A stretch of DNA of 64,000 nt from Cruorifilaria tuberocauda (Eukaryota; Nematoda; Chromadorea; Rhabditida; Onchocercidae). The translations under genes were made by a program, and so were the position numbers. Position 1 is the stretch's first letter; the number at the start of each line of letters is the position of its first letter. The stretch spans positions 1 to 64,000 of the forward strand of contig JABVXU010000319.1 in assembly GCA_013365365.1 (NCBI GenBank). Reading direction: 5' to 3'. Below are positions 1 through 14,312 of the stretch, piece by piece. Under the pieces are notes generated by a model. That model did no database searches, was not told where the DNA came from, and saw only the letters and a program-made list of their open reading frames with translations.

Positions 1-23
1 AAACAAACAAACAAACATTATAC

Positions 24-3000
24 CGATAAATCGTTGAATAAGACAACTAATCAAAGTGCCAACAATGAACACAGCATCCCAATCGTGATTTTTTGAAACA
101 GCTGATATACCGAGATAAACGAAAATTAGGGCTTCACAGCTAAAAACCTAAAGATTTATATCTCTCTGCTCAACGAAGACCGGAAGTAAGTTTATGTTAG
201 AAGTTTAAGTCTAACTTTATGAAAATTAAACCTTGATGAGAGTGTTTTCATAAAGTACTGCACAGTAACAAGAGATTTCCGTGATAAATTGCCAACAACA
301 AACTGCTTCATGGCTAGGCCGCATATGACGATTCTGTAAATCACTAACTATAATAACGACTGAAACGATGGTTAACCTCTGTTGAACAAAATAAATATTG
401 AGCTATAAACGAACGCTAAAATGCCGGACATAGCAACCATTTCTGCTGTTAAGTACGCAAGATACGGAAAAAGCAAGCATATTAGGGGTTGGACGACATT
501 AAGATGTTGAGAGTGCCTGAAAGTAAGTCCTCCTATAAACTTATATAAGCTATGTATTTTGTACAGAATCGAGTTACTTGCATTTATTTGAACTAAAAGC
601 CATAAGTGAGCTGTCAATAAAGCAAGAGAAATAAAAAACTTTCAAATGGCAACTTTGCGCGTATTTCAATACTGCCAAATCCTATAGACAAATTACTTGG
701 TTGTAAAGCCAGTAAGAATGGCCCAAATCAATCCGATTAGCAAACCACCAAATGAAACAACAAAGAATGAAGAAGCAGCTGTAGCATAATCTGTACCCGT
801 AAGAGTACGTGCATCCACCATAGCATTGAATGTTTGGTACAGCACCTTAAAATTTAGTTGAGCTATTCAAAATGATAATTTGCTTAGCAATTGAATGTAT
901 ATATCAGAATTCTACAGTCTTCCTGTCAACATTTTAAAAGCCTGGCAACAACTATTTTTGCTTAATATTTAAAATCTTACAATTGTTACGGCATCATTTA
1001 ATAGTGATTCACCAAATACACAAATATAAAGTAGTTGATTAACATGAATTTCTTCAAAGACACAAAGAACTGCTACTGGATCCACAGCGGATATTAAAGT
1101 CGAAAACAGTAAGAGTTCGATTAGTGAAGTATGCACTTTGAAGTAATCATGTAAAAAATACAATGTCATTCCTGAAAAGAAATGTGGATGTAATATTTAC
1201 GTGTGGGATGAAAAAACATAAAAACAGAAGAGAAATAAGTAATTTTCGATATGTCAATGTAATGACAACATCTGCAAATCAGAAATTACCGATAGCGAAG
1301 ACATTCCACAACGTTCCAAGAACTGCGTAACTCATTATAGTTCCAAAATTCCTATAATTGAAAACTAATGGAACTGTAAAATTATAAATAGATCGGAAAG
1401 CACTGAAAAAAAAGACCTGAATGATCACCTGAAAAAGTTTTCATTAGGCATAAAATAACCAGCATCAAGGGCAATAGGTGGCAAGAGATACAAGAAGAAC
1501 CAGTCTGGTTTGAGATACATCTGCTGAAACATGATTAAAAGCACGGGAATTTATGATTTCACTATTGTTTCCATTACTTGATTTGTAATGTAATCTGCAG
1601 AACTGACAGAATAAAGATAAGAAATAAGGAGTAAAAAGTTATATATATCTTGCATAATTTCTCCAAGTGGAAAATGAAACGATCACAAATATTTCTCAGT
1701 TAAAATAAAAACTTACCTCGTCCGGATAGACGAGATGAAAGACATAGCCAAAAAATAAACCAAGAACAATCAGTAATGCTGAATCGGGCAATAAACTATG
1801 AACACTTCGAAAGCGATGGAAGACTGGAATTTGCATCAAAAAATCTCATTCTTTATACATTCAGACAATTTTTAAGTTTTTTTAAGATTTGAACGAGATA
1901 TTTCCACACAATACATCTCATTTAAATCCTAGCAAAACTTAATTAATTCTGCTGAGCATCATGGAAATTTATCGGAAAATAAAAATGCTAACTGATTTTC
2001 ATAACGGTGACCGTAAAAAACCAAAAAGCAATGGCAAGCGGTGCGCTAACATGTTCCCACTGGAACTTGAATAATGATATCCCATGATGTCTGTGAGCAC
2101 CACCATTATCTGTCCTTGGCGATACTACTTCTTTTTCTTTATTCTGTAATTACTATTGTTCTTCACTTCATCTTTCTTATTATGTGTTTTTTTTATATTA
2201 AATTTTTCCCATTTACAGCAATAATTTTATACCAAATTTTTGTACATAGCTAAAAAATCGACAGAAATAATGTTGAGAGAAATACAAGCAAGGAAGAGAG
2301 AGAGAGAGGGGTAAAAACTTTTGACAGTCAGCAAGAGTCATCTAATAATTTTAGACGGTAAGAACCCAAATTATCATGCGGTCATACCGTACCAAAATAT
2401 TTCTTTCAATTGTCTTTTTTTTGGTTAGATTTCGTTGGAATAAAAATGAAATAAATGTAACACATTTAACTACAGCAAACGTCACTTGTAGTTCGCAAAT
2501 GCATTAGAATTGAGAACGATCAGGAAGCAAAAATATGCTCTTAGTCATCGTTACTGCTAGGGGCTTCATTTTTCTCAACATGTTACCAATCTCTGGCAGT
2601 AATAATAATCTTTATATCGCTTCCATTCGTTTCTCCAATTGAAATATAATTTCATCCCCATTAATTACTATCGTATATGCAAAAAACCTTAGATAAGTAT
2701 AAGTTTCTTAATTATTACATGAATTTTGTCTATTTTATTATTTTCACGATGGCATTTCTGCGAAATATTATCTATTTATTGGTAATAAATATAGAAGTTA
2801 GATTTTCTGAGTTCTGAAATGAGAATCATATCATGAAAGAGTTTTCACATGTCACAAATGGTTTTAATAAAAATCAAGTAGCTAATTTTCCCATAAGTTA
2901 ATTAGCTTTAAAATTTTTGTATGTATCAGTTATAACTACTCTCTGTTCTCGAAGATTAATGAGTCAGGTTAGCTTTTGTAATAGAAATTGGTGTCAGTTC

Positions 3001-3206
3001 GGGAACTACCTAAATAGCAATTCAGAGAAAATTTAAATGATAATAAGAAAGAAGCTAATGAATTGATAAGCAACTTAGCGTAACTTAAAAGGATCGAGTC
3101 CTTCGGCTGGTGCACTTTTTATAACGACTATTTTAGAACATGTAAAAAGTGCTGCCAACAGCACGACAGCATTTGTCAGTTGTACAGATCTCCATAACAA
3201 AGTCAT
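24..3206 (-). CDS. Na+/H+ exchanger (SLC9/NHX family), 3' end outside window
   Basis: Electroneutral Na+/H+ antiporter of the plasma-membrane NHE type, expected to export protons from epithelial or muscle cells. Exons read on the minus strand: 1993-2143, 1717-1823, 1429-1523, 1290-1351, 981-1171, 697-845, 415-516, 232-333 and 24-139. All phases join without a stop and a GT donor follows at 22-23, so more exons lie to the left. Family hallmarks in order are [14 protein letters not shown], a [10 protein letters not shown] helix, [16 protein letters not shown], and the ion-site helix [12 protein letters not shown], whose Asp is the conserved cation-binding residue. Then come [10 protein letters not shown] with SGILA, and an [19 protein letters not shown] block. 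The N-terminus is uncertain. A signal-like segment with ATG at 3204-3206 ends at a donor near 3080, but its phase does not join the 2143 exon, so an exon may be missing or this piece may not belong. The C-terminal regulatory tail is not in the window. Family call certain; paralog unknown. Confidence 0.93.
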
Positions 3207-6200
3207 TTGTGTATTCCTGAAACTAACCGTACGATTTATCCAAATCCTCAAAACGTAAACAGAAAATACCAATCGCAAACAAACAGCATTTTCCAGAAAT
3301 GAAAATAAAGTAACATCTCGAACTTATTAACTATTTCCGCCATAGATATAACCGCGCTATTGATGTTTAAAAGTCCTGTCTGTTACTAACCATTGTAACG
3401 ATCAAAATGAAAACTGCTTGCCCTTTCATTTCTTTCTTTAATCTGTTGTCTGAATTTCGTTAGCTATAATGACCAAGGGGTGGGCAGGGGAAGCGATGCA
3501 TGTTGATCGACATGGCTTGCTCATGTACGAATAACAATTTAGCAGTCTGAAACAGATTTCAAAATCGACCAAACTAAGAGCGGTGTGTAATGCTAGATGG
3601 CTCTCATCCCGGCATTCCAACTGATTTATCTCATATGATGACCTATATAAATGTTGGTGTCAAGTATTCTTAGTTCTGCTGAGGTCAGCTCCTCAAGATG
3701 TCATCAAAGATTAGATGATTGAAGAGTACTTCCTCAGCTTTTTATCGATAATGCCAACATTGCCCACCAGGATAGATTTTCTTTTTTTCTTCAGAAGTTT
3801 TCTCATAATGCAAGCAACTTAATTTCAGATGAAATACAATAAGCTACATTTTTATTTATACGAGAGTACTGTCGAAGGTGTCATAAATCCATCGAACATT
3901 GCTGTGAAAGATTAGTAAAGTTGCCTGTAGGATTTTTAACTGAAAAGTGGATTTACAAGAAGACAGCAGTGCGTTTTGACTGCTAACGGTTAATCGAAAT
4001 ATTTGGAATTCGTGAAAAAAATTGTTGGAATAATAGCAATAGCTATTTAAAATATTCTTAAAACAAATTGATGCCTATTATACTAAAATCTTAATGATAG
4101 AAGCAAAAATCACGGTGGAATTCGTGCGTTGAGTATATTCATCATCACAAGAATTCTGGACGGTCAGAGCGAACCAGTTCTCAAAGAATATAATGTCAGT
4201 GAAACGTACATTTTTCCCGACAAATTTCGTGCTTGGTATGCGTGATTTAAATACATTGAGAAATATCCCCTCTGTCCCTTTCTTAATGTTATTTTCCCTC
4301 CTTTTCAGCTTTTTTTATATCAAATTATTTTTCTATATTATTAATGACATTATATGAAAAGTTGTTTTATTAGTGGTATCATTTGTTTTTATATCAAATG
4401 ATAATAGTAGCAGATAAAATGTTGGGAAGAAGAGAGCTAAAACATATGGATCATAATATCTCAGATGATAGCGGTATAAGGAACAGATTGGATTCACTGA
4501 AAATAATAGGAGAATTGAATATTGACGGTACCAGATTTCAAACACTGTTTGTAATACAACTATATTTCTACTTGTAAAGCTAAATACTTGGTATATTTCT
4601 CCAATCTGTTTTTCATTCAGATTTGATTTTAATAAAAATTCTCAAGTCTCTCTTGAGAATATTAAAATCTCAGGGTGTGAATGTTTAAAAAAATTTCAGA
4701 ATTATTGGTATCCATACAATGATAACCGAGAGGATGTAACGTTTTTCACAAACGTACACGTACAACATACACATACATGCAAAGATATATACACACATCT
4801 TACCTAAAGTTGCTTTTGGTGAGTTAGAAACTTTACACTTTAGAGGCCTTCATGATTCCGAATTTCTGGAAGAGTAGCCCAAGTCTGTTTATCCAGTTGA
4901 ATATACAGCCATCTTTATATGTTGGCTAGTTCACCGCCCACTATTTTCATATCATAATTATGAAACTTTTTCCATTATCAGGAATTAGTGATATTTTAGC
5001 AAACCGATATAACTTTACATGGAAAAAAAAGAATTATCTAAATGATCTAAAATAACCTATTCCTTGACCTCTGAAGTATGTAGCTTGAAAGGATTTAAAA
5101 CAGTTAAACATCTATGACATTAGAAATCTGAGAAGTGCATTATTCAATAAATCATCATTTTGTCCCTTTTTCTTCGTGTTTATCTAAAGTTTAGTCATCC
5201 TGTTCTCCAAACTTATGAATCCAAAATATTGCCGTCTGGTGGTCCATTAGTGATAATATTAGGAAATGAGGCGCCTGCAAATCATCACTTTTACTGGATA
5301 CATGTACACTTTTCGTGACTACTTATTAGGCAATCATATCATTCACCTATCCAAATTAATATTCTCAAATTTCATAGTTTAAAATACGATGTTTTCTCTT
5401 TGTAACAGTAGGTTTTGATGAGCTCAGGTTTCATGGGCTCACTAAAATATATCATAAAACATTAATGGCTCCTGCGAAGTTTTGGTAATTTAACTGTCTT
5501 CATTGCTTTTCTGGTCATTGCTATGGCGATAGGCTATATTGAGTTATTTAAAGCAGAAAGACCAGAAAAGACTTCGTCTTTGGTGAGGTTAAGCTATTTG
5601 CTAACGAAAAATAAATTTAAGCAGTAGGACAAAGTAACATCACATACAGATCATATACAAATCAAAATCGGCGGGAGACGAGCAGACAATCTTGATTGAT
5701 ATCTGCAGCCGAAAGCAGCAGTGAAGAATTTTACTTGCGTCGGAGACGCCACAAAAACATGCACATAATTGTTATTCATAGTGATAGACGGCCTTCAATA
5801 GGAAATTTTCTCGCGAAAATTTATATAAAAGTTAACAAATAAATGTTGGGGCTTTTCACAGCATTCTTGTTTCCATCAATATGAACTTCTAATTTCGTTG
5901 ATAAGAAGGAAAAGTGCCAATAAGCCGATATCAGTTCGTTATCTCTGTTGATCTGCTTCTTTAAAAACTTTTTTTTCGCGAATTATCGACTGGCACTGCA
6001 TGGAACACCTTCCTATTGAAAGCAAGAAAAGTAATAAACTGCGATTAGACATATAAAAGTTCGAAGAATATCGTAAAAAATCTGTTTCGGTACAATGAAC
6101 AAACAAGCCAATGAGATCGTATAATTTCATATATTAATAAATAATGTTCTGCATATTTTTATCGAAATGTTTAATTATTTACTTCGAATCTGTTAGAGTT

Positions 6201-6225
6201 AAAAGTCAATTAATTGAAAATAATT

Positions 6226-6456
6226 TCATCTGAAGATATGAAACACAAATGACCAGCAAGAATAAATGAGAGGAATCAGTGGAATGAAAGAAGCACGCTT
6301 CGAGAAAATAAGCTTGAAATAAAGCGTACCAATAAAAATAATTAAGTCGTTTGATATCGTTGCTTCGATGGATAATGCTGTAGGAGTGTAATTAAGGCCA
6401 ACAGCGACGAAAAGTGCAGTTGGAAACGCAGCGTTTACGTACTTGCAATACAGCAT
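6226..6456 (-). CDS. Possible small membrane protein or exon, unrecognised
   Basis: A 76-codon ATG-initiated ORF. Its codons use more G and C than the surrounding DNA (GCT GCG TTT CCA ACT GCA CTT TTC GTC GCT is typical), as expected of translated sequence. The product has hydrophobic stretches at about residues 8-22, 38-50 and 57-75. It ends at TGA without an obvious splice donor, so it could be a single-exon gene or a last exon. It lies 3 kb upstream of the exchanger on the same strand. No family recognised; it may be chance. Confidence 0.2.
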   Translation of the reverse strand: MLYCKYVNAAFPTALFVAVGLNYTPTALSIEATISNDLIIFIGTLYFKLIFSKRASFIPLIPLIYSCWSFVFHIFR

Positions 6457-6689
6457 TAGAGTGGAGAAACTGTGTAAACAAACATCAAATGACTAAACTA
6501 ACATAGAGATTTCCATATGGTCATCTGATGACCAAATAGACATCGGCTATGGTTCGCATAAAGAAAAATCAACAAATTAAAGTAAATCTTTGGGAGTATA
6601 TTTACCTTTCAAATATTTGTTTTCTATTAACAATCGTGTAAAAATTTCAACCGTATGCGTTACGTGGTACTTCAGCTACAAATAGATAG

Positions 6690-6860
6690 ACTGTGGTGAT
6701 TGGAAGTATTTGTAGGGGAGAAGGAGGCGCAGAGCACTGAGGAGAGCGACACAAAAAACTTCGAATAGGGGCTTATTGTCCCGTATCCTTCCTTCATCAC
6801 ACCTCCTCAACTGACAAATTACCCGTCACGTCATCCAACTCTTGTCAATTTCTCCCTGCG
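6690..6860. promoter_or_regulatory. GC-richer purine/pyrimidine block, possible regulatory region
   Basis: A purine-rich stretch (about 6713-6745) is followed by a pyrimidine-rich stretch (about 6785-6858). Base composition is clearly above the surrounding AT-rich DNA and no exon can be read through it. A block of similar texture lies just upstream of the netrin start (55620-55800), where a promoter is expected. The call rests on composition only. Confidence 0.25.
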
Positions 6861-9536
6861 CTTAATAATAATACATTGTTCCAGTGCTATGAGACATTAG
6901 AACATTCAGGAAGATTAGCTTCGCGTGAACAGAATCTCAAATTAAGAAGATGTAATTCCGTTTATAACTCCTAACACTGATTCCTGCCAAAAAGCATGAA
7001 ACTGGAAATAATCATGATGCATGAAAGTATATTTTTTGTATTTCTTTGAACAAAGAATACTGGCCAGTTTTATAAGAATCAGTTTCAATAAATATTTTGA
7101 AATGATGAACACTGAACGATTTAAACCCAGGCTAATAAATATTATTTCATGCATCAGAAAGAACAATAAAAAAACAACAGTTAGTGATGGCATGATGATA
7201 AATGAACAGTAGTAGAAGAGACAATTATCCAACTTACAAAATTATTCGGTAATTTATCAGTTGAAACGAATTCTTCATCTATTGAAAAATGCTGATTCTT
7301 CTACCTAATCTTATAAAATTATGAGATTTAAATTTCCTGAGGTTGGACTTTAAAAAACATTTGTTAAAGGCATTTTCTCTAGATTTCGCGAAAAAATGTA
7401 ATACTAAACGAATGAGTTAGAATGCGAAGAAAGGAGAAGGAAATGATGTTTGCGAAAACTGAAGCTTTTGTTGTATATTGTTGTGAAGGAAAAGAGGAAA
7501 GAAATTAATACATTGCAAAAATAAAAACGTGATCTCATTTCAGGGCTTTAAATTAGGACTAACCATTAAAGTTTGTTACCTCTAACATTTTAATAGCTAA
7601 TTTTTGCTCAATTTTTAATGCAAAATTGATATATATATATAACATTCTTACCTAATTTCAAATGAATAAACAATTTACAGGTTGAATTGTTGCGTATTTA
7701 ATTTATGACATTTTATCACGAGGCTATCCACTGTTTACCATAGGTTGTTTGCTCTGAACAAACAACAGCATCCTGATTACGTTTATGAATATTATCGACC
7801 AAAAATATAATAAGCTAATTCATCAGAAATATAAGCCAATTCTGATTACGAGATTGCAATCCACCTCCTGCAGCCAATGATGCAATTACTGTGTCATATT
7901 GTATTCTTAGTCTTACATTCGTCAACAATTGTTGCATCAGTTCAAATGGATCAAGGTCAGTTGTTAGTATGACCTCTGTCAATGTAAATGAGAGATTACA
8001 AACAAAACAGTTTCTACGCGGCTAGTCGTTCGAAAAATAAAGGTGAGAGGGAAGAAAGATTCCATAGGATAGATAGGATAAACATTAGAAGGTGAAGTGA
8101 TCAGAAATAATGTAATCAATTATACTTTCCAGCATGTGATTAGAATTTAACATAATGATTGCTTCCCTTTCATATTGCATTTAATGAAAATTATTTTTTA
8201 AAAAATGAATGAAATTGGCGATGAAGAAAACGAAAGACAAGGAAGTCTGTGAAAACTATTGATAAATCTACAAGGAAAAACCGACTAATTGGATCATCCT
8301 TGCTCGTATTTCCACCGATTTTTTTTTAAAAAACAAATAAAATCTTTTTTTTTTTTAAAAAGAGTGACTTGCTGTCTGAAAATGACCTGACCAAGTTTTC
8401 CGAACTCCAATTTCGAAAAGGACACTGCTGTATTGAAAGCTAAAATATAGTCGAAACTTTTTCTTAATTACCGCAAATTATCTTGAAAGATTTTTCTTGT
8501 ACTAAATTTTGAATTATAATATGTTGCATGGCTTCGCGTCTCGTTTATCAAATTTTTTGGATTATATGTCGAATTGTAGAGATTGATGACGCTAGTGGCG
8601 TAGCGATACACATGATCAATAACTATTATTATTCAGTGATAATATGTACCACAAATTATTTTTGAAACGAAAAAGCGTTTCATTGACGACTTTCGCAGAA
8701 AATGAAAGAAAAGAACTATTAAAATTAATGTTTACTTATAAGCTTAATTTTTTGTAGAGGACAGTCTTTAATTTATATTTTATCAGTTATCAGCATCGTA
8801 TCACTGCGCCAACTACACTTTTTTATACGATCTATGATCGATACATTTAAAAATTCGTGTTATATTTATGTTACCGCCTTATGAAAGAGCGTTTCAATCA
8901 ATTGCTTGACCACTATTCTGTGCTTTATTTTACAAATTTAATTAGTTTCATGATTGCTAAATGCAATGCTAGATGTGCAAGGAGACGATAGTCTTGATAA
9001 CAACATGCATTTGTTTTAAAGATTAAGATTATAATTATTTTCTATTTTAATAAAAAAATTTTGCTTGGAAGTTAATCGTCCATTTAAACTTAATTAAATC
9101 AAATATTACTATTAAGTTTAATGGTTTTATATGAATTAAAAATTTTTTACTTCTAATACTTCCTGTTGTAAGGTCTAAGCCGGAAAATGACTTACCGGAA
9201 TGAATCTTTTGTACCTTCAATAAATTGTCAAAGAACAATTATTAAAAGCTATACGGTGAAAGTGAACAAAAAGCAAAATGGAAAGGAAGCAACTGTTGGT
9301 AATAATTACTTGAAAATGGTTATTAAGGTAAAATCCATTAGATTCAGATAATTAAAATAGGCAACGAAATATTCAATTTGGCTACATTAAAAACTAAATT
9401 GATCCTCAGTACAAGCAATCTATTACTTTTAACTCTTTTAAATTCTCCGTTCTATACTTCAAATTAGATTATATCGAATAAATTTAATTTTATTCAAATA
9501 TTCTGCCTTTTTCTACCCCAAAAACTAACATTTCAG

Positions 9537-12500
9537 CTTTTGATCGTTTTATTGCTGCCGGTAACTCTTCTTTATGGCTTATCTTGCAAGGAGCTTAATA
9601 AAACAGCAATTCCTGAGAAAACTTTGAACGAAACAGCATGCTCTCAAACATGCAGGTAAGTCGCAATATCTGCTTTGCAATTTCACAAACTTGTGTCAAG
9701 CATCCCTTAGCATTTGATCTTTTTTGTTCCCCTTCTACAGTGAATAATCCATGCTCTTCCTGGAATAATCCGGATTTTCAAAACTCCAACGTGTTGTATA
9801 ATTCGCCTGTTATATCATATTCACTCTGAATCTCCATTCTTCCGTTTTACCTTGAAAATATGACATATTTTCATAGACATATTAAACCTTGAGATGGATA
9901 TCACCTCAGTTGTAATAATCTTCACTATTCTTCGCTATTTCAGTTATTGACGAAAACATCAATCAATTCCTCTTGACTACTACCTGAATTATTTTTTCAT
10001 GTTGCCAGCAAAAACAGTTCTTGAAACCTCATAAAAAATTTTCTGTCATAATTTTGTTTCTATTAAGAAATCTGGTGTATTCTGGTCTCTTCTAGAAATT
10101 TTATTTCTAAAAAGCTTCCATGCAATTAAAAAACAAAATTCAAGAATTCAAATGAGAACTTGGATGTATAAATCGTTGCGATTTTTCCAGTATCAAACTT
10201 GCGCAAAGTATTCCTGAGAATTTAACTTTTGCAACATTTATTCGCTCACACTCAACTTGCAGTGCATGGGATTCATTGATAAAGAATTCAAAGAGAGAAT
10301 TAATTGTTGCAGCTTACAAAACAAGCCTTCTTCGCGAGCATGTTCTGGATTATGATTATTGTTCGGCTACAATCTGACCAAGTAAAGACAGCTTTGTTTT
10401 CTAAAATAGTATCAATGATCGTGATTTCTTGACGTTGAAACCGATTCATAAAAAGTATGAACAAGTCTTTAATCCAGAAGTTTAATTTCCTGTTCTCGAA
10501 TCGAGGCGAATATGTTAACTACTATTTAGCCCTATAATTTTTTAATTTTTTGTCAGGGCAGAAAAATTCATGATGCTCTAGTAGAAGCGGGGTTGAAAAG
10601 AAAGGTTCGCATACGAATGATCGAAAATTATCCTCCAAAAGATAGGGGTGACAACGACGATGGTATCAACTTTGCTAAAACAGGTTCCTTCATAAAATAC
10701 AACTGACAATAGATAAGTTAAACTAGAATAGGATTTCCATTTATCCACTGAAAGTTATTTAATTTTCAAGAAAACTGACAACAAATACAAAAAGAAACAG
10801 AATTTTCAGATTGACATATGCAGGTATAAGAGACATATTTTAAGGTGTTATTAGCAGGCGCAGTTTAAACCTTGAATATTCGCTTGGTGGTGGTAAAATG
10901 CATACAAAATTATAATCAGCGGTGCTGAGCACTTCTATCTCGGATCAGCAAATCTCGATTGGCGATCACTTAATCAGGTATTGTATCATGGGGAAAAATT
11001 TCTTACCAAAGATAACAGGAAGTGTAGTTTTTCTATACTTCACTAATTTAACTTTTGCAAATTCATTTCTTATTTAAAAGAAAAATTATTTGAATCATTT
11101 TCAAAGGATTAATATTAATTCGAATGTTACTTGTTTCTTAAGAAACTTGAATTGGGAGTTATTGTTGAAAACTGTCTATGTCTGGCGAAAGATTTATCAA
11201 ATATATTCGAAAAATACTGGAAGATTGCTAACAGTAAATATAGAATCGGTAATCCTGAAAATCTGAAAGACTATCCAGAAATCAAGCAGCGAACTGTATT
11301 CTACAACCAACAGCGACCACTTTCAATTTCTAATAAGCATGCTCTTGTTCATGTTTACATAGCAGTAAGTCAATATAATATAAAGTGCGTAAAAACAAGC
11401 TTGAACTTTCAAAAGAATTATTCTTGATTAGAGTCATAAGATCCATGATTTTTAAATTTAAAACACGGGAGGAAAATTTTAGTGAGGAAGGAAATAAAGG
11501 AATTATTTGAAGTTAAGGAAATATTTAAAGCATTTTAAAGGCATCACCACGGTCCTGGAAGAGACTGGGATCTTTTTGCAATACTGGATGATGTTGAAAA
11601 GGCAAAAAAATTTTTGTATATTGAAGTGATGGACTATTTTCCGATGTTTGTTTATAGTTTACCAAGAAGGTAAATATATGACAAAAATAAATCTTTGCTA
11701 GAAATTACTTTTTAATTCAACTCATTTATATATTTATGCACTCAAATAATTTCCTCTTTTTCGAGATACTGGCCTATCATTGATGATTCTATTCGAAGAG
11801 CAATATTACGAGATGTGGAAGTCAAAATTCTTATTGCAGCAATACATTTCCCTGAATACAGTCTACAATTTCTTAGTTCATTGGAAGCATTGAACAGAAT
11901 TAATAATAGCAGCATAGAAGTGGTTTGTTGATTTATGAATCACTTATAAATCGCTGTTTGAAATCAAATCTTTTGTCAATCTTGTATATCGTTTTGTTTT
12001 TTATTTCTGATGAATATGAAAGATTTTGCAGTAGAGAATATTAGAGTGTAGTTTCCGTCTGTCTTCTAGAAAATTTTCAAAGTTCCAACCAATGTTGACA
12101 TGCAACATATTATGATACGCGAACGCAGATTGCAACGAAATTCCTTGTTACTGATACTGTTGGTGTCATAGGTTTCTTTTTTTCTGTGTTGACTTGATTA
12201 TCATTATATCACACAATTAATAAGTTTCCAATTAATAGTTCACTCGCAGCATTCATCACAATACTTACTTAAGGTATTGCAGGAACATCAAACTGGTCTG
12301 GAGATTATTTTGATGGAGGTACAACAGGAGTTGCATTCATTTTAAATCAAACTAAGATACCATTGGAAAAACGTCATTTCATACGAGATTTGCGACATCT
12401 ATTTCTATCACACTGGTTGGTTGTTATTATTAATAATTTCACATTAAACTTTTTTTTGTTTCGATTGCAGAACAATTTCAGTCATGTTTTTTCCATTTTT

Positions 12501-12596
12501 CAGTGTCTTCACAGTTAAATTTAAGCTCAAATTATTTTATAACATAATATACTTTGCAGGTTATCGGATTACACGCATGATATTCCAAATTATTAA
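9537..12596 (+). pseudogene. PLD3/PLD4-like phospholipase D family gene with multiple frame breaks
   Basis: Homolog of PLD3/PLD4, type II membrane proteins of the endolysosome that act in mammals as 5' exonucleases. Exons: 9537-9655 (membrane anchor, then CSQTC), 10191-10381, 10557-10683, 10855-10977, 11143-11364, 11541-11669, 11766-11922, 12070-12171, 12283-12415 and 12560-12596 (stop TAA). Recognisable blocks are SIPENLTF, GRKIHDALVEAGLKRKVRIR, FYLGSANLDWRSLNQ, YWPIIDDSIRRA, GTSNWSGDYF and a C-terminus ending SDYTHDIPNY. The frame breaks by one base at about 10362 (before an in-frame TGA at 10375), 10913, 11555 and 12140. The join 10683/10855 also does not fit. Motif 1 keeps HTK, but the residue expected to be catalytic Asp reads Gly. 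Motif 2 has lost its His (LQR where the family has NHN) and is broken by a shift. The exon with the cytosolic N-terminus and start codon was not found. Either a recently decayed gene or, less likely, several assembly errors. Confidence 0.85.
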
Positions 12597-14312
12597 CGAG
12601 AATGTCTGCAAACTAAGACTGGAAATTACTGTGAAATGGAAAAAGATCCCTCATTTCTAGCTGTGTAATATTTTTCCGAGAGATATCGAATCTTAGTTTT
12701 GTGGAAATGTTGTACTTGAGATCAAAATCTTTAAATTTCATTTTCTTAATCATATATTACAAAGCAATAAACGTTATTTATAGCACTATTTATAATAATG
12801 CATGTATAGATGTTATATTAATATAGCATTTATAAATCCAAATCCTATCTTAGCAAATGAAAACATCCTGTGATGTTTTAGCGTACCAACAGGTGAAAAA
12901 TTAATGACAAAGATATAAATTTTAATGGTAAAATCGCAGGTGCTATCAACTAGTATAGATAATCTAATTAAAAAAAAACTGGTGGTATTAATTATTTCAG
13001 CAGCACATAGAAAATGGTCAAAGATTACAATAAATTTCTTTCAGCCTATTAAGTTGAAGCAGAATTTTATTCCTTATTATATTATCACTTTTTGACAGAA
13101 ATGGCAACATGATCGATATTTTTAATTTCAGAGCATAGCAAAAATCATTTAAAAATGTTAACTGTATCATCGAATTAACATATCAAAAAATTAAGTAATG
13201 ACAGCTGTGAAAAAGAAGAGAAACAAATGGACTTATTTTTGATGAATTCGTTATACTCTCAACATTATTGTGATACTTTTTCGATTAGTCCATTCACAAC
13301 TTTGAAGGTATAGTGCAATTAAGTATTGCATTTTAAATTTACTACCAATTATATATATATATATACATAATCATCTATACTAGCAAATCTTTTAAGCCAA
13401 TTTCACTTCACTAGTCTGCAAATTTAGGTTTTGAGAAATTTGTTATGACATAAATATATTTTAAAATATATACACTTGATAGTCATTGCATACCATACAT
13501 GATAATAAAAGCATTTCGAAGCAACTTCAATTTCTGACGTTCCGCATATAAGTTGGCAAACGAGTTTCTTTCGAACTTTTGAAGAAATTATGCAAAGAAA
13601 TTTCTTCAAAAACTACAAGTGATGGGTCGTCATATTTCAAATAATGATTGCAGTATTAACCTTAAGATCGGTGAAATGCTACAAGTGTTTTTGCTTCTTA
13701 CAGCACTTTCGTTGATTACGAAAATCAAGCTGGAATGAAATAAAGTGTTAAATAATGGCACAAGATTTATGGTCAGTAGACCTTGAAGGAAAGAAAAAAG
13801 ATGAAGGATTTTGTGATTTCATAATTAAACAAAGTTATTTCAAGTTTCTAGTCTATTGTTTCATTCAATGACTCAAAAAAAGAAAAAGTCTAAGAAGTAA
13901 ACGATAAGTGATGAATATGTTTCAGCAAGTTCTCTATGACATTACATAGCTTAATCAGTTCTCTGTTTTAGAGAAAAGATAAAAATCGATTTTTTAAGTA
14001 ATTATAAAAATTAATTTGAATTAAAGACCACTCCAAAGCACAGTAATTTAAATTTTTTAAAATTTATTAAGGTGCGATTGCCTCACAGGTGCGGACTTAG
14101 ATCGCTGTCAGAATCGAAGATCGTACAAAAAGCAACTGCCTCAGCACGATTTCTCATGCATCATTAACATTACTTGCAGAACGTGCACGATATCATCATT
14201 AGCAGTACAACTGATCGTTATCCTTACAAGTCAGATATCATAGAGAGATAAGGAAATAACAAGTGGATCAATCAGTTCCCCGGTTTGTCAGAGATACACT
14301 CTCTAGAAGTAC

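Larger units (their letters stand above)
3300..9500. other. Gene-poor spacer between exchanger and PLD-like gene
   Basis: About 6 kb of AT-rich DNA between two divergent genes, so it probably contains both promoters. No protein family was recognised. It holds homopolymer runs (T and A tracts near 8320-8360), a short AT run near 7631-7642, a purine-rich block at 2290-2311, a GC-richer block near 6690-6860 and a short hydrophobic ORF at 6226-6456; the last two are listed separately. Confidence 0.6.

Noticed and set aside
3080..3206. First exon of the exchanger as a firm assignment
   Set aside because: The signal-like peptide is plausible, but its donor phase does not match the next exon; kept only as a possible N-terminus.
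6942..7232. Opposed 96- and 63-codon ORFs
   Set aside because: AT-rich frames (Ile, Leu, Lys, Phe) open on both strands, with no splice context or recognisable domain.
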